From contig NW_026570969.1 in the NCBI RefSeq assembly GCF_027595985.1, positions 1 to 64,000 on the forward strand: DNA of 64,000 nucleotides. The letters run 5' to 3'. Made by a program: the position numbers and the translations under genes. Positions 52,401-61,041 of this stretch are shown one piece after another (positions within the stretch are counted from its first letter, which is position 1; each line of letters starts with the position of its first letter). This DNA comes from Sorex araneus (Eukaryota > Chordata > Mammalia > Eulipotyphla > Soricidae). Under the pieces are notes generated by a model. It had not been told where the DNA came from. It saw only the letters and a program-made list of their open reading frames with translations, and ran no database searches.

Positions 52401-55400
52401 GCCAGGTGTCAGCCCTGAGCACAGACCCAGGAGTCCGCCCTGAGCACAGAGCCAGGAGTCAGCCCTGAGCATCGCTGGCTGTGGCCCCCAAACCACCCAC
52501 CGCGATCAAACACCTGCAGTGAGGGTGCAGGCGGGTGCTGAGCCGCAGCAGTTGCTTTGCGTGACCCACCCCAGTTGGACGTTTGCTTCTTTGCTTCCTC
52601 CTGGCTCTGCACCCCGGGACCCCTCCCGCTGGTGCTCGGGGACACCTCTGGGTGCGAGGGACCAAGCCTGGGTCGGCGGGTGCAGGGCCAACGTCCTCCT
52701 GGCTGTCCTGGGTCTGGGGTCCCTTGGGGTTGTGCCTGAAGCCACCAACTATGGTCATTGATACTTTCGAGCACTGTGCAGAGAGTTGAGCCCTCACAAT
52801 TGGCGGTTCTCTCTCCCATCCTCATTAACCTGTTTTTTTTTTTTGTTTATTTATTTATTTTTTGTTCTTTTTGGGTCCCACCCGGCGATGCTCAGGGGTC
52901 CCTTCTAGCTCTGCACTCAGGAATGACTCCTGGCAGTGCTCGGGGGACCCTATGGGATGCTGGGAATCGAACCCGGGTCAGCCGCGTGCCAGGCAAACGC
53001 CCTGCCCGCTGGGCTCTTGCCCAGCCCCTGGTTTGATATTTCTAGTAAATGATGATATGATTTATTTAGATTCAGTATCGAGCAAATCGATGAGCAACTG
53101 TGTTACAGTGTTACACTGTAGCGGTTTTACAGTGTTACACTGTTACTGTGTTACAGTGATACACCCTAGCCGTGTTACACTGTTACTGTGTTACAGTGAT
53201 ACACCCTAGCTGTGTTACCTGTTACACTGTTACTGTGTTATAGTGATACACCCTAGCGGTGTTACGTGTTACACCTGTACAGTGTTACAGTGATACACCA
53301 TAGCGGTGTTACCTGTTACACTGTTACTGTGTTACAGTGATACACCATAGCTGTGTTACCGGTTACACTGTTACTGTGTTACAGTGATACACCTTAGCGG
53401 TGTTACCTGTTACACTGTTACACTGTTAACACTGTTACACAGATAAACCAACTGGAACAAATGTGTGTGTGTCTGCGTGTTATTAAATATCTACCGACAG
53501 AAACAAGGGGTAAAAACATACTTTCGAAATGTATCCTCCTCGGGGCTGGAGCGATAGCACAGCGGGGAGGGCGTTTGCCTGGCACGTGGCCGACCCGGGT
53601 TCGATTCCCAGCATCCCATAGGGTCCCCTGAGCACCGCCAGGAGTCATTCCTGAGTGCAGAGCCAGGAGGAACCCCTGAGCATCGCCGGGTGGGACCCAA
53701 AAAGCAAAAAAAAAAAAAGTATCCTCCTCTTTTTTTTCCCTTTTTCTCTTTCTGTTTTCTTGTCCTTCCCTCCTTCTTTCCCTTCTTCCTCCATCCCTCT
53801 GTCCCTTCTCCTCCCTCCATCCCTGTCTCCCTTCCCTCTCCACCCCTGCTTCCTTTCTCCCTCCATCCCTCTTTCCCCTCTCCTCCCTCCATCCCTCCTT
53901 CCCTTCTCCCTCCATCCGTCTCCCTTCCCTCTCCACCCCTGCTTCCTTCCTCCCTCCATCCCTCTTCTCCTTCTCCCTCCCTCCCTCCCTCCCTGTCTCC
54001 CTTCTCTCTCCACCCCTGCTTCCTTTCTCCCTCCATCCCTCCTTCCCTTCTCCTCTGTCCATCCCTGTCTCCCGTCCCTCTGCACCCCTGCTTCCTTTCT
54101 CCCTCCATCCCTTTCCCTTCTCCTCCCTCCATCCCTGTCTCCCTTCCCTCTCCACCCTTGCTTCCTTTCTCCTTCCATCTCTCACCCCTTCTCTTTTCTC
54201 CATCCTTCCTTCCCTTCTCCCTCCATCCTTCTTTCCCTTCTCCCTTCATCCCTGTCTCCCTTCCCTCTCCACCCTTGCTCCCTTTCTCCCTCCATCCCTC
54301 TTTCCCCTCTCCTCCCTCCATTCCTCCTTCCCTTCTCCTCTGTCCATCCCTGTCTCCCTTCCCTCTCCACCCTTGCTTCCTTTCTCCTTCCATCTCTCAC
54401 CCCTTCTCTTCTCTCCATCCTTCCTTCCCTTCTCCCTCCATCCTTCTTTCCCTTCTCCCTTCATCCCTGTCTCCCTTCCCTCTCCACCCCGCTTCCTTCC
54501 TCCCTCCACCCCTCCTCCCCTTCTCCTCCCTCCATCCCTCCTTCCCTTCTCCTCCCTCCATCCCTGTCTCCCTTCCCTGTACACCCCTGCTTCCTTCCTC
54601 CCTCCATCTCTCCTTCCCTTCTCCTATCTCCATCCCTGTCTCCCTTCCCTCTCCACCCCTGCTTCCTTTCTCCCTCCATCCCTCTTTCCCCTCTCCTCCG
54701 TCCATCCCTGTCTCCCTTCTCTCTCCACCCTTGCTTCCTTTCTCCCTCCATCCCTCTTTCCCCTCTCCTCCCTCCATCCCTCCTTCCCTTCTCCTCCCTC
54801 CATCCCTGTCTCCCTTCCCTCTCCACCCTTGCTTCCTTTCTCCTTCCATCTCTCACCCCTTCTCTTCTCTCCATCCTTCCTTCCCTTCTCCCTCCATCCT
54901 TCTTTCCCTTCTCCCTCCATCCCTGTCTCCTGTCCCTCTCCACCCCTGCTTCCTTTCTCCCTCCATCCCTCTTCCCCTCCTTCTCCCTCCCTCCCTCCCT
55001 CCCTGTCTCCCTTCTCTCTCCACCCCTGCTTCCTTTCTCTCTCCATCCCTCCTTCCCTTCTCCTCCCTCCATCCCTGTCTCCCGTCCCTCTCCACCCCTG
55101 CTTCCTTTCTCCCTCCATCCCTCTTTCCCTTCTCCTCCGTCCATCCCTGTCTCCCTTCCCTCTCCACCCCTGCTTCCTTCCTCCCTCCATCCCTCCTTCC
55201 CTCCTCCCTCCATCCCTCCTTCCCTTCTCTCCTCCCCTTCCCCCCCCCGCCCCCCGCAGGGAAGTGGCACCTGGGCCTGAACTGCGCCTGGGCGGGGGAC
55301 CACTGCCACCACCCGCTGCGCCACGGCTTCCAGCACTTCTTCGGGATGCCCTTCTCCATGATGGGCGACTGCGTGCCGGGCAGCGTGTCGGAGCGCCGGG

Positions 55401-58400
55401 CGGGGCTGCAGGCAGGGCTGCACCTGGGCTGCCAGGCGCTGGCGCTGGCCGCGCTCTCGCTGGGCGCGGCGAGGCTGGGCCGCCTGCTGCGCGTGCCCTG
55501 GGCGGCCGTGGGCTGCGCGGCCGTGGGCGCGGCGCTCCTGCTGCTGTGCGCGCGCGCGCTGGGCGCGCTGCTGGTGCACGCCGACTGCTACCTCATGCGC
55601 AACCACAGCGTCTCCGAGCAGCCCATGCGCCTGCAGCGCGCCGCGCGCCTCCTCCTGAGAGAGGTGGACGCCTTTCTCCAGAGGTCAGTGTCTGGGGTCC
55701 GGGGTCGGGGGTCGGGGGTTACCCCCTGTCTGGGGGACGGGGAGCGGGGGGTTGGGACTTGCAGATCCAGCCAGACCCCGGCCACGATTTGGGTTTGGGT
55801 CGGTCTGTTCCCGACCAGCACCGTGAGGACCCACCCGCCCCTCGGGCGCGGAGGCGCAAAATTAAAAATCAGCAAATGGGGGCTGGAGCGATAGCACAGC
55901 GGGGAGGGCGTTGGCCTGGCACGCGGCCGACCCGGGTTTGATTCCCAGCATCCCATAGGGTCCCCCGAGCACCGCCAGGGGTCATTCCTGAGTGCAGAGC
56001 CAGGAGGGACTCCTGAGCATCGCCGGGTGGGACCCAAAAAGAAAAAATAAATAAATAAAGAAAATTTAAAGAAAATCAGCAAATGTCAGGACGCACAGGG
56101 AACGGCCTTGGCCTGGCACGCGGCCGGCCCGGGTTCGAGGGTTCGAGTCTCAGTGTGTCCCCTAGCGTCTCCCCCCGAGCATCGGCAGGAGTCACGGCTG
56201 AGTGTGGAGCCGGGAGGAAGCCCTGGGCATCGCCCCAGGGGGATTCAACGCCCTCTTTGCCCCCCCTCCCCCCCCCCGCACAAACAGATAGTAACAAGGG
56301 ATGGGTACAGTTAAAGATTATTCTTGATTCTTTGGGGGATACGGGGGCTGGGGTTGAGTCAAAATCAGCTGGGGTCACAGTTCTGTGCTCAGGGCTGACT
56401 CCTGACTCTGTGCTCACAGTTGACTCCTGGCTCTGTGCTCATGGCTGACTCCTGGCTCTGTGCTTAGGCTGACTCCCGGCTCTGTGCTCAGGGCTCACTC
56501 CCGGCTCTGCACTCAAGGCTGACTCCCGGCTCTGTGCTCAGGGCTCACTCCCGGCTCTGTGCTCACAGCTACTCCTGGCTCTGTGCTCACGGCTGACTCC
56601 CGGCTCTGTGCTCACGGCTCACTCCTGGCTCTGTGCTCAGGCTGATTCCTAGCTCTGTGCTCAAGGCTCACTCCCAGTTCTATACTCAGGGCTGACTCCT
56701 GGCTCTGTGCTCACAGCTGACTCCCAGCTCTGTGCTCAGGGCTCACTCATGGCTGACTCCCGGCTCTGTGCTCACGGCTCACTCCTGGCTCTGCTCTGGG
56801 CTGACTCCTGGCTCTGTGCTCACGGCTGACTCCAAGCTCTGTGCTCATGGCTCACTCCTGACTCTGTGCTCTGGGCTGACTCCCGGCTCTGTGCTCAGGG
56901 ATCACTCCTGCCTCTGTGTCAGGGCTGACTCTTGACTCTGTGCTCACGACTTACTCCTGGCTCTGTGCTCACAGCTGACTCCCGGCTCTGTGCTCAGGGT
57001 TCACTCCTGGCTCTGTGCTCAGGGCTGACTCCTGCTATGTGCTCAAGGGTTACTCCCGCTATGTGCTCACAGCTGACTCCCAGCTCTGTGCTCATGGCTC
57101 ACTCCCAGCTCTGTGCTCAAGGCTGACTCCTGGCTCCGTGCTCAGTGCTCACTCCTGGTGGCTCTCCCGGCCATGCCAGGGATTGAGCCAGGCCCAGCCC
57201 CAGGCGAGAGGCCTGCCTTACCTGCTGCACTCGCTCTGCCTGTGCATATCTCAGCTGCGTCAGGTGCGTTTCCTCCTGAGTTTCGGTTCCTATGCAACGT
57301 GCGGACCTTCACCTCCTCAACATCTTCTATACCGAAGGTGGCGTCTGCCGTGGTCTCAGGCCCCAGAGTTCACGGACATGGTGGATTTGCCTGCGGGCGA
57401 CCAGGGATCAGTTAGCAGGGCCAGGGGCGTGTCATAGTCCGGGGGCAGGCGTGGGGGAAGGTCTCGCCAAACCAGAGCATCCTACTTTGCCCGTAGAATT
57501 CCAGAATCATTTCCTCACGCACAGTTCTCCGGAAATAGGATTCTCCTGAAGGGGCCGGAGCGAGAGCACAGCGGGGAGGGCGTTGGCCTGGCACGCGGCC
57601 GACCCGGGTTCGATTCCCAGCATCCCCTAGGGTCCCCCGAGCACCGCCAGGGGTCATTCCTGAGTGCAGAGCCGGGAGGGACCCCTGAGCATCGCCGCCG
57701 GGTGGGACCCAAAAAGCAAAATAAAATAAAATAATTATCAAGCGAGCCCCGAGCAGTAGCACAGCGGGGAGGGCACTTCCCTCGCGCGTGGCCAACCCAG
57801 GTCAATCCGTGGCCTCCTCGCGAGTCCCCGAGCCCTGACCGGACGGAGCGAGGGCGTCATTGTGAGTTTCGCACCCAGCCCCCGACAGCGCCCGTTCCTG
57901 CTGTTCGTCTCTTTCCTGCACGTGCACACGCCCCTGGTGACCGCGGAGAGCTTCCTGGGCCGGAGCGCCCACGGGCTGTACGGGGACAATGTGGAGGAGC
58001 TGGACTCCATGGTGGGTGAGTGTCCGGCGGACGCGGGCAGGCCCCACGGGGGGGGCTCGTGGGAGAGAGACGGGGAGGGGAGAGAGACGGTCACTTTCTC
58101 CCCATCCGCCTCTGCCCCCCCCCGGGACCCGGGTTCGTATCTCGCCTCGCAGGAAGGATTTTCAGGAGTAGACGGGCAGGGAAGGGAATAGAGTTTATTA
58201 TTTGTTAATTTTTTTAGGAAAGAGATTTTATTTGGAGGGTTTTTGAATGTGGAGAGGAGAGAGAGAGTGAGAGAGACAGACACACACACACACATATGCC
58301 AACACACAGACACACAGAGACAGACACACAAACACAGAGACACACAATATACACAACACACAGACACACAGATATACAAACAGACACACAGACACAGACA

Positions 58401-59561
58401 CACAGAGACATATACAGAGGCACAGACACATACCAACATATACAGACACACACAGATACACACAGAGACAGAGTCACACAGAAACACACAGACACACACA
58501 AATATACACAACACATAGACACACAAATATACACAACACATAGACACACAAAGACGCAGACACACACAAATATACAGATATACACACAGACACAAACACA
58601 GACAGATATACACACAGGCAGACAGAGACACAAATATACACAACACACAGACATACTCAGACACAAATATGTAGACAGATACACAGACACACAGATACAG
58701 ATATACATACACAGACACACCCACCCACAGACATATACAAGCACACAGACACACACACACAGATATACTCACAGAGACAGACACACACACAGAAACACGC
58801 TAACTCACAGATATACACAGACACATATATATACACGACACATAGACATACAAAGAGACATACAAAGACACAAACACACCGACACAGATATATACACGCA
58901 AGTACAGAGACACAGACACACAGATACATAGACACACACACAAACACACACATAGATGTACACACAGACACACACACACATATACACACAGACACACACA
59001 CAAACACAGACACACAGCAACACACAAACACAAATATACACAACACAGACACACACACACACACACACAGAGAATGTGACCGCACGTGCCCGGTCCAGTG
59101 CCTTCGGGGACGCGGGTGGCCCGACACGCGTCGTCCGTCTGCAGGTCACATCCTGGAGACCCTGGATGCGCAGGGGCTGCGTGAGGACACACTCGTGTAC
59201 TTCGCCTCCGACCACGGGGCTCCTGGAGGCACAGCTGGGCGGGCGGCAGCTGGGTGGCTGGAACGGAGTCTTCAGAGGTGAGAAGGGAGGGAGGGAGGGG
59301 GAGGGAGGGAGGGAGGGAGGGAGGGAGGAGGAGAGGGAGGGAGGGCGGGAGGGAGGGAGGGAGGAAGGAAGGAAGGGAGGGAGGAAGGAAGGAAGGAAGA
59401 AAGGAAGAGGAAGGAAGGAGGGAGGGAGGGAAGGAAGGAAGGAAAGAACGAAGCAAAGAAGGAAGAAAGGAAGAGGAAGGAGGGAGGGAGGAAAGGAGGG
59501 AAGAAGGGGGAAGGGAGGAAGGAAGGAGGGAGTGAGGGAAGAAAGAAAGAGGAAGGAAAAA

Positions 59562-59639
<78 letters not shown>

Positions 59640-60401
59640 AAGAAAAAGAGAAAGGAAGAAGGGAGGGAGGGATGACAGAAAGAAAAAAAGAAAAAGGAAG
59701 GAGGAAAGAAAGACAGAAAGAAAGAGAAAGGAAGAAGGGAGGGAAGAAGGAAAGAAAAAGGAAGGAGGGAAAGAAAGAAAGAAGGAAAGAAAGGAAGGAA
59801 GGAAGGAAGAAAGAAAGAGGAAGGAGGGAGGGAGGGAAGAAAGAAAAGAAAGGGCTCCCTCGTCCAGCTCTTTATTTTATTTTATTTTATTTTTTTTGCT
59901 TTCTGGGTCCCACCTGGCGATGCACAAGGGTCCCTCCTGGCTCTGCACTCAGGAACCACCCCTGGCGGTGCTCGGGGGACCCTATGGGCTGGTGGGACTC
60001 GAACCCGGGTCGGCCTTGTGCCCAGCCGACGCCCTCCCGCTGTGATGTCTCTCCAGCCCCTCTTATTTAGCCCTTCCCTGCAGGCCCCCAACTCCTGCCC
60101 GAGTCACCAGCCCCGGGTGCCCCTTTTTCTTACTTATTTTGGGGGTGGGGGGACGCTGGGCTTCTTCCCGGCCTGGGGTCCAGCGCCGACCGCGTCCGCC
60201 TCAGGCTGGGGGTCTGACTCGGCCTCTCGTCCCCGCAGGCGGCAAGGGCACGGGCGGCTGGGAGGGCGGCATCCGCGTGCCTGGCATCTTCCGCTGGCCC
60301 CGCGTGCTGCCCCCCGGCCGCGAGGTGTCCGCGCCCACCAGCCTCATGGACCTGCTGCCCACCCTGGTGCGGCTGGCCGGGGGGCAGCTGCCCCAGGACA
60401 G
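44860..60401 (+). CDS. ARSL: ARSL (ARSE, arylsulfatase L), eight visible coding exons, one frameshift
   Basis: Coding parts: 44860-44882, 47979-48131, 49064-49185, 51123-51245, 55260-55683, 57879-58015, 59145-59277, 60239-60401. All have AG/GT introns with compatible phases. About 426 codons are present; the human protein is about 590 residues, so the C-terminal third lies beyond 64000. ARSL is a Golgi-type arylsulfatase whose loss in humans causes X-linked chondrodysplasia punctata. It needs the Cys in C-T-P-S-R (49134-49148) converted to formylglycine. Visible active-site elements: MADDLG, CTPSR, GKWH, FLHVHTP and SDHG; the His in SDHG is also what I recall in human ARSL. Diagnostic ARSL features are GMVSS...RVLQW and the HADC.LMRNH segment. 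Exon 7 is 2 bp short, breaking the frame. Head-to-head arrangement with ARSH matches human gene order. Confidence 0.88.
44994..45163 (-). mobile_element. SOR SINE in ARSL intron 1
   Basis: Full length; flanks CTAACACTTTTTT and CTAATACTTTTTA resemble a target duplication. Confidence 0.94.
45196..45380 (-). mobile_element. Diverged SOR SINE with internal tandem duplication
   Basis: A 50-bp segment (GAAGGCGATGCTCTGTCTGT ... TAATTCCTAAGTGCTCCT) is present twice in perfect tandem at about 45219-45268 and 45269-45318. Confidence 0.82.
45381..46114. other. ARSL intron 1, nothing recognised
   Basis: Unique sequence of ordinary composition, including an isolated ATGCAAAT octamer (about 45924-45931). 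No exon recognised. Confidence 0.45.
46125..46325 (-). mobile_element. SOR SINE with (TTTA)n tail and target duplication
   Basis: Full length; CAATTTCTTG at 46115-46124 and 46326-46335. Confidence 0.95.
46336..47019. other. ARSL intron 1, nothing recognised
   Basis: Unique sequence with a short (CAGAGA)n at 46421-46445 and a local doubling of TGATATGGGT near 46820-46850. Confidence 0.45.
47020..47705. repeat. GA-rich minisatellite
   Basis: Units of GAGGGAGGGAGAGAGGAAGA, AGGAGAGAGTGAGGGAGAGA and AAGAGGAAGACGAGAGTGAG, the last recurring about every 80-120 bp. Confidence 0.94.
47706..47978. other. ARSL intron 1 end
   Basis: Contains C runs at 47862-47880 and 47900-47914, then the TTCTTGTGTTTCAG acceptor of exon 2. 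Confidence 0.6.
47979..48131 (+). CDS. ARSL: ARSL coding exon 2
   Basis: 153 bp, acceptor TTGTGTTTCAG, donor GTGAGG. Encodes the signal-peptide core and [20 protein letters not shown] with the metal-binding Asp pair, then GNTTLR containing an N-glycosylation sequon. Three bases longer than ARSH exon 2. Confidence 0.93.
48285..48424 (-). mobile_element. SOR SINE, head-truncated
   Basis: Long T tail (48279-48299), body complete, stops at GAACCCGGGTCAGCCGCCC. Confidence 0.92.
48482..48650 (+). mobile_element. SOR SINE
   Basis: Full length, head variant TGGGGCTGCAGAAATAGCAC, end GATGTGGCCCCCAAAGC. Confidence 0.94.
49064..49185 (+). CDS. ARSL: ARSL coding exon 3 (catalytic Cys motif)
   Basis: 122 bp, acceptor CTTCCTCCCCCAG, donor GTCTGT (weak after GT). 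Encodes [20 protein letters not shown] followed by [13 protein letters not shown], the formylglycine-generating motif with the TGR auxiliary element. Intact, in contrast to ARSH exon 3. Confidence 0.95.
49215..50110 (-). mobile_element. LTR-like repeat, family A, antisense in ARSL intron 3
   Basis: Same layout as the 42.1 kb copy: GGTCGCTTTCTCCCCATCTG, TTTTATTTGGGGG (reverse polyadenylation signal), GA expansions with CTTCCCCGAGGGCGGAGAGA twice, GGGGTTTCTCCCACCTGCCC, AGAGTCCGTTGCTAAGGGGG, and the GCTGACCGCTTCCATTGTCC end. Confidence 0.6.
50143..50325 (-). mobile_element. SOR SINE
   Basis: Full length; T tail of 19. Confidence 0.95.
50396..50572 (-). mobile_element. SOR SINE
   Basis: Full length, (GTTT)n tail; one small deletion in the body (CATGCATCGGAATTACTCC). 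Confidence 0.94.
50595..50742 (-). mobile_element. SOR SINE, 3'-truncated
   Basis: Starts at TTTATGCTCCGAGCTGACTC; head complete. Confidence 0.93.
50868..51042 (-). mobile_element. SOR SINE just upstream of ARSL exon 4
   Basis: Full length; ends 80 bp before the exon 4 acceptor. Confidence 0.95.
51123..51245 (+). CDS. ARSL: ARSL coding exon 4
   Basis: 123 bp, acceptor CTCTCCCCCCAG, donor GTAGGT. Encodes [19 protein letters not shown] then a [17 protein letters not shown] segment; the RVLQW stretch distinguishes ARSL from ARSH. Confidence 0.95.
   Translation, partial: AWYPAGDAASCSGLQPRGVSPAPRSPSQNCCKTKATKPGS
51515..52495 (+). repeat. 25-bp minisatellite expanded from inside a SOR SINE
   Basis: About 38 units of GAGTCAGCCCTGAGCACAGA GCCAG type. 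The left edge (TCCCCGAGCACGGCAGGAGT) and right edge (CTGAGCATCGCTGGCTGTGG, CCCCCAAACC) are SOR body and SOR 3' end, so the array is an internal SOR segment multiplied in place. Variant units (GAACACCAGGCCAGAGTCAG; GAGCATTAAAGCCAGGA) recur in blocks, showing block duplication. Confidence 0.9.
52831..53030 (-). mobile_element. SOR SINE with (TTTA)n tail
   Basis: Full length; head end GGGCTCTTGCCCAGCCCC. Confidence 0.94.
53060..53450 (+). repeat. Minisatellite grown from the tail of the second SINE family
   Basis: Begins ATCGAGCAAATCGATGAGCA, the 3' end of the second SINE family, then about six units of TGTTACACTGTTACTGTGTT + ACAGTGATACACC(C/A)TAGC. The ACAGTGATACA motif equals the SINE tail. 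Confidence 0.82.
53542..53718 (+). mobile_element. SOR SINE with target-site duplication
   Basis: Full length; GTATCCTCCT at 53531-53540 and 53719-53728. Confidence 0.96.
53730..55240. repeat. CT-rich minisatellite ending at the ARSL exon 5 splice site
   Basis: About 1.5 kb. Units of CCTGTCTCCCTTCCCTCTCC + ACCCCTGCTTCCTTTCTCCC + TCCATCCCTCTTTCCC(C/T)TCTCC, with a higher-order block (CCTTCCATCTCTCACCCCTT) recurring at about 54170, 54390 and 54845. The array merges with the natural polypyrimidine tract of exon 5. Confidence 0.95.
55260..55683 (+). CDS. ARSL: ARSL coding exon 5 (GKWH motif, membrane hairpin)
   Basis: 424 bp, acceptor CCCCGCCCCCCGCAG, donor [15 protein letters not shown] and [11 protein letters not shown] carry the active-site Lys and His. 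Two hydrophobic segments follow ([18 protein letters not shown] and [20 protein letters not shown]), matching the membrane hairpin of this family but now built almost entirely of Ala, Gly, Leu and Val encoded by GC-rich codons. [10 protein letters not shown] is the conserved post-hairpin motif. GC and CpG content in the second half are extreme. Fully open. Confidence 0.95.
55876..56062 (+). mobile_element. SOR SINE
   Basis: Full length with (AAAT)n tail. Confidence 0.95.
56088..56245 (+). mobile_element. Old diverged SOR-like SINE
   Basis: CAGGGAACGGCCTTGGCCTG, a doubled GGGTTCGA B box and GAGTGTGGAGCCGGGAGG. Confidence 0.65.
56375..57175 (-). repeat. 25-bp SOR-derived minisatellite, opposite orientation
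   Basis: About 32 units of CTCCTGGCTCTGTGCTCAGG GCTGA type, the reverse complement of the 51.5 kb unit. The right edge (CTCCTGGTGGCTCTCCCGGC, CATGCCAGGGATTGAGCCAG) resembles a SOR head on the minus strand, so it is an independent expansion of the same SINE segment. Confidence 0.88.
57176..57550. other. ARSL intron 5, nothing recognised
   Basis: Unique sequence apart from the SOR head remnant at its left edge. Confidence 0.45.
57551..57735 (+). mobile_element. SOR SINE
   Basis: Full length with a three-base doubling in CATCGCCGCCGGGTGGG; (AAAAT)n tail. Confidence 0.94.
57745..57838 (+). mobile_element. SOR-like SINE head fragment
   Basis: GAGCAGTAGCACAGCGGGGA and CCAACCCAGGTCAATCC; ends 40 bp before exon 6. 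Confidence 0.8.
57879..58015 (+). CDS. ARSL: ARSL coding exon 6 (His-X-His motif intact)
   Basis: 137 bp. The acceptor is taken as CGCACCCAG (57870-57878) because it matches the length and phase of ARSH exon 6; a second AG 8 bp downstream (CCCCCGACAG) would break the frame. Donor GTGAGT. Encodes [15 protein letters not shown] with both His residues, then [20 protein letters not shown]. Confidence 0.92.
58060..58260 (-). mobile_element. LTR-like repeat 3' end, family A, antisense
   Basis: GGTCACTTTCTCCCCATCCG, CTCGCCTCGCAGGAAGGATT and GATTTTATTTGGAGGGTTTT. Confidence 0.55.
58255..59070. repeat. (CA)n-based ACACAGACAC minisatellite
   Basis: About 815 bp of ACACAGAC, ATATACACA and ACAGAGACA units without a single fixed period. 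Confidence 0.95.
59145..59277 (+). pseudogene. ARSL: ARSL coding exon 7, 2-bp deletion frameshift
   Basis: 133 bp where a multiple of three is required. Acceptor TCCGTCTGCAG, donor GTGAGA. Reads [20 protein letters not shown] then S-D-H-G-A; after GCT (ending 59221) only one base remains before CTG GAG, where a complete codon (CAC in ARSH) is expected. From 59223 the frame [19 protein letters not shown] matches the family and joins exon 8 correctly. The lesion position differs from that in ARSH exon 7. Confidence 0.9.
59280..59850. repeat. (GGGA)n / (GGAA)n / (GAAA)n microsatellite
   Basis: Starts 3 bp after the exon 7 donor GT; grades from GGGA to GGAA to pure GAAA (59560-59630) and back. 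Confidence 0.97.
59872..60060 (-). mobile_element. SOR SINE with (TTTTA)n tail
   Basis: Full length, slightly diverged (CTATGGGCTGGTGGGACTCG). Confidence 0.94.
60239..60401 (+). CDS. ARSL: ARSL coding exon 8
   Basis: 163 bp, acceptor CTCGTCCCCGCAG, donor GTAGGG. Encodes [20 protein letters not shown], whose Lys corresponds to the conserved active-site Lys of sulfatases, then [17 protein letters not shown] and ends in QDR with the Arg codon split. The next exon was not found in the remaining 3.6 kb. Confidence 0.95.
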
Positions 60402-60499
60402 GTAGGGACGCGCGTGGGAGAGAGACCCTGGCCCCGCCACCTGTCCCTGCCTTCCTCTCCGCTTTCCCAGGCTTTCATTCTGTCCCTCCATCCTTCTTT

Positions 60500-61009
60500 C
60501 TCTTTCTTCTCCCTTCTTGTTTTCCTTGCTCCCTTCTCTTCCTTCTCTTCCTTCCTTCCTTCCTTCCTTCCTTCCTTCCTTCCTTCCTTCCTTCCTTCCT
60601 TCCTTCCTTCCTGCCTTCCTTCCTTTCTTCCTTCGCTCCCTCCCTCTCTTCCTTCTCTCCTCCCTTCTTTCCGTCCTTCCCTCCCTCCCTCCATCCCTTC
60701 CTTCTCTCCTTCCTCCCTTCTCTTCTTTCCCTCTCTCCTTCCTTCCATCCCTCCCTTCCTTCCCTTCCTTACTCCTTCCCTCCCTCCCTCCATCCCTTCC
60801 TTCTTTCCTTCCTTCTTTCCTCCCTCCCTCCCTCTCTCCCTTCCTTCCCTTCCTTCCTTCCTTCCTTCCCTTTCTTCCTTCCTCCCTCCCTCCCTTCCCT
60901 CCCTACCTCCTTCTGTCCTTCCTTCCCTCCCTCCCTTTCTTCTTTCCTTCCTTCTTTCCTTCCTTCCTTCCTTCCTTCCTTCCTTCCTTCCTTCCTTCCT
61001 TCCTTCCTT

Positions 61010-61041
<32 letters not shown>

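Noticed and set aside
53655-55941. Frames of 500-730 codons reading into ARSL exon 5
   Set aside because: The upstream part is the CT minisatellite. Only the segment after the acceptor at 55259 matches sulfatase; the splice site and paralogue exon length define the exon.
57889-58015. Alternative acceptor for ARSL exon 6 at CCCCCGACAG
   Set aside because: It would shift the frame relative to exon 5 and shorten the exon against the 137-bp ARSH counterpart.
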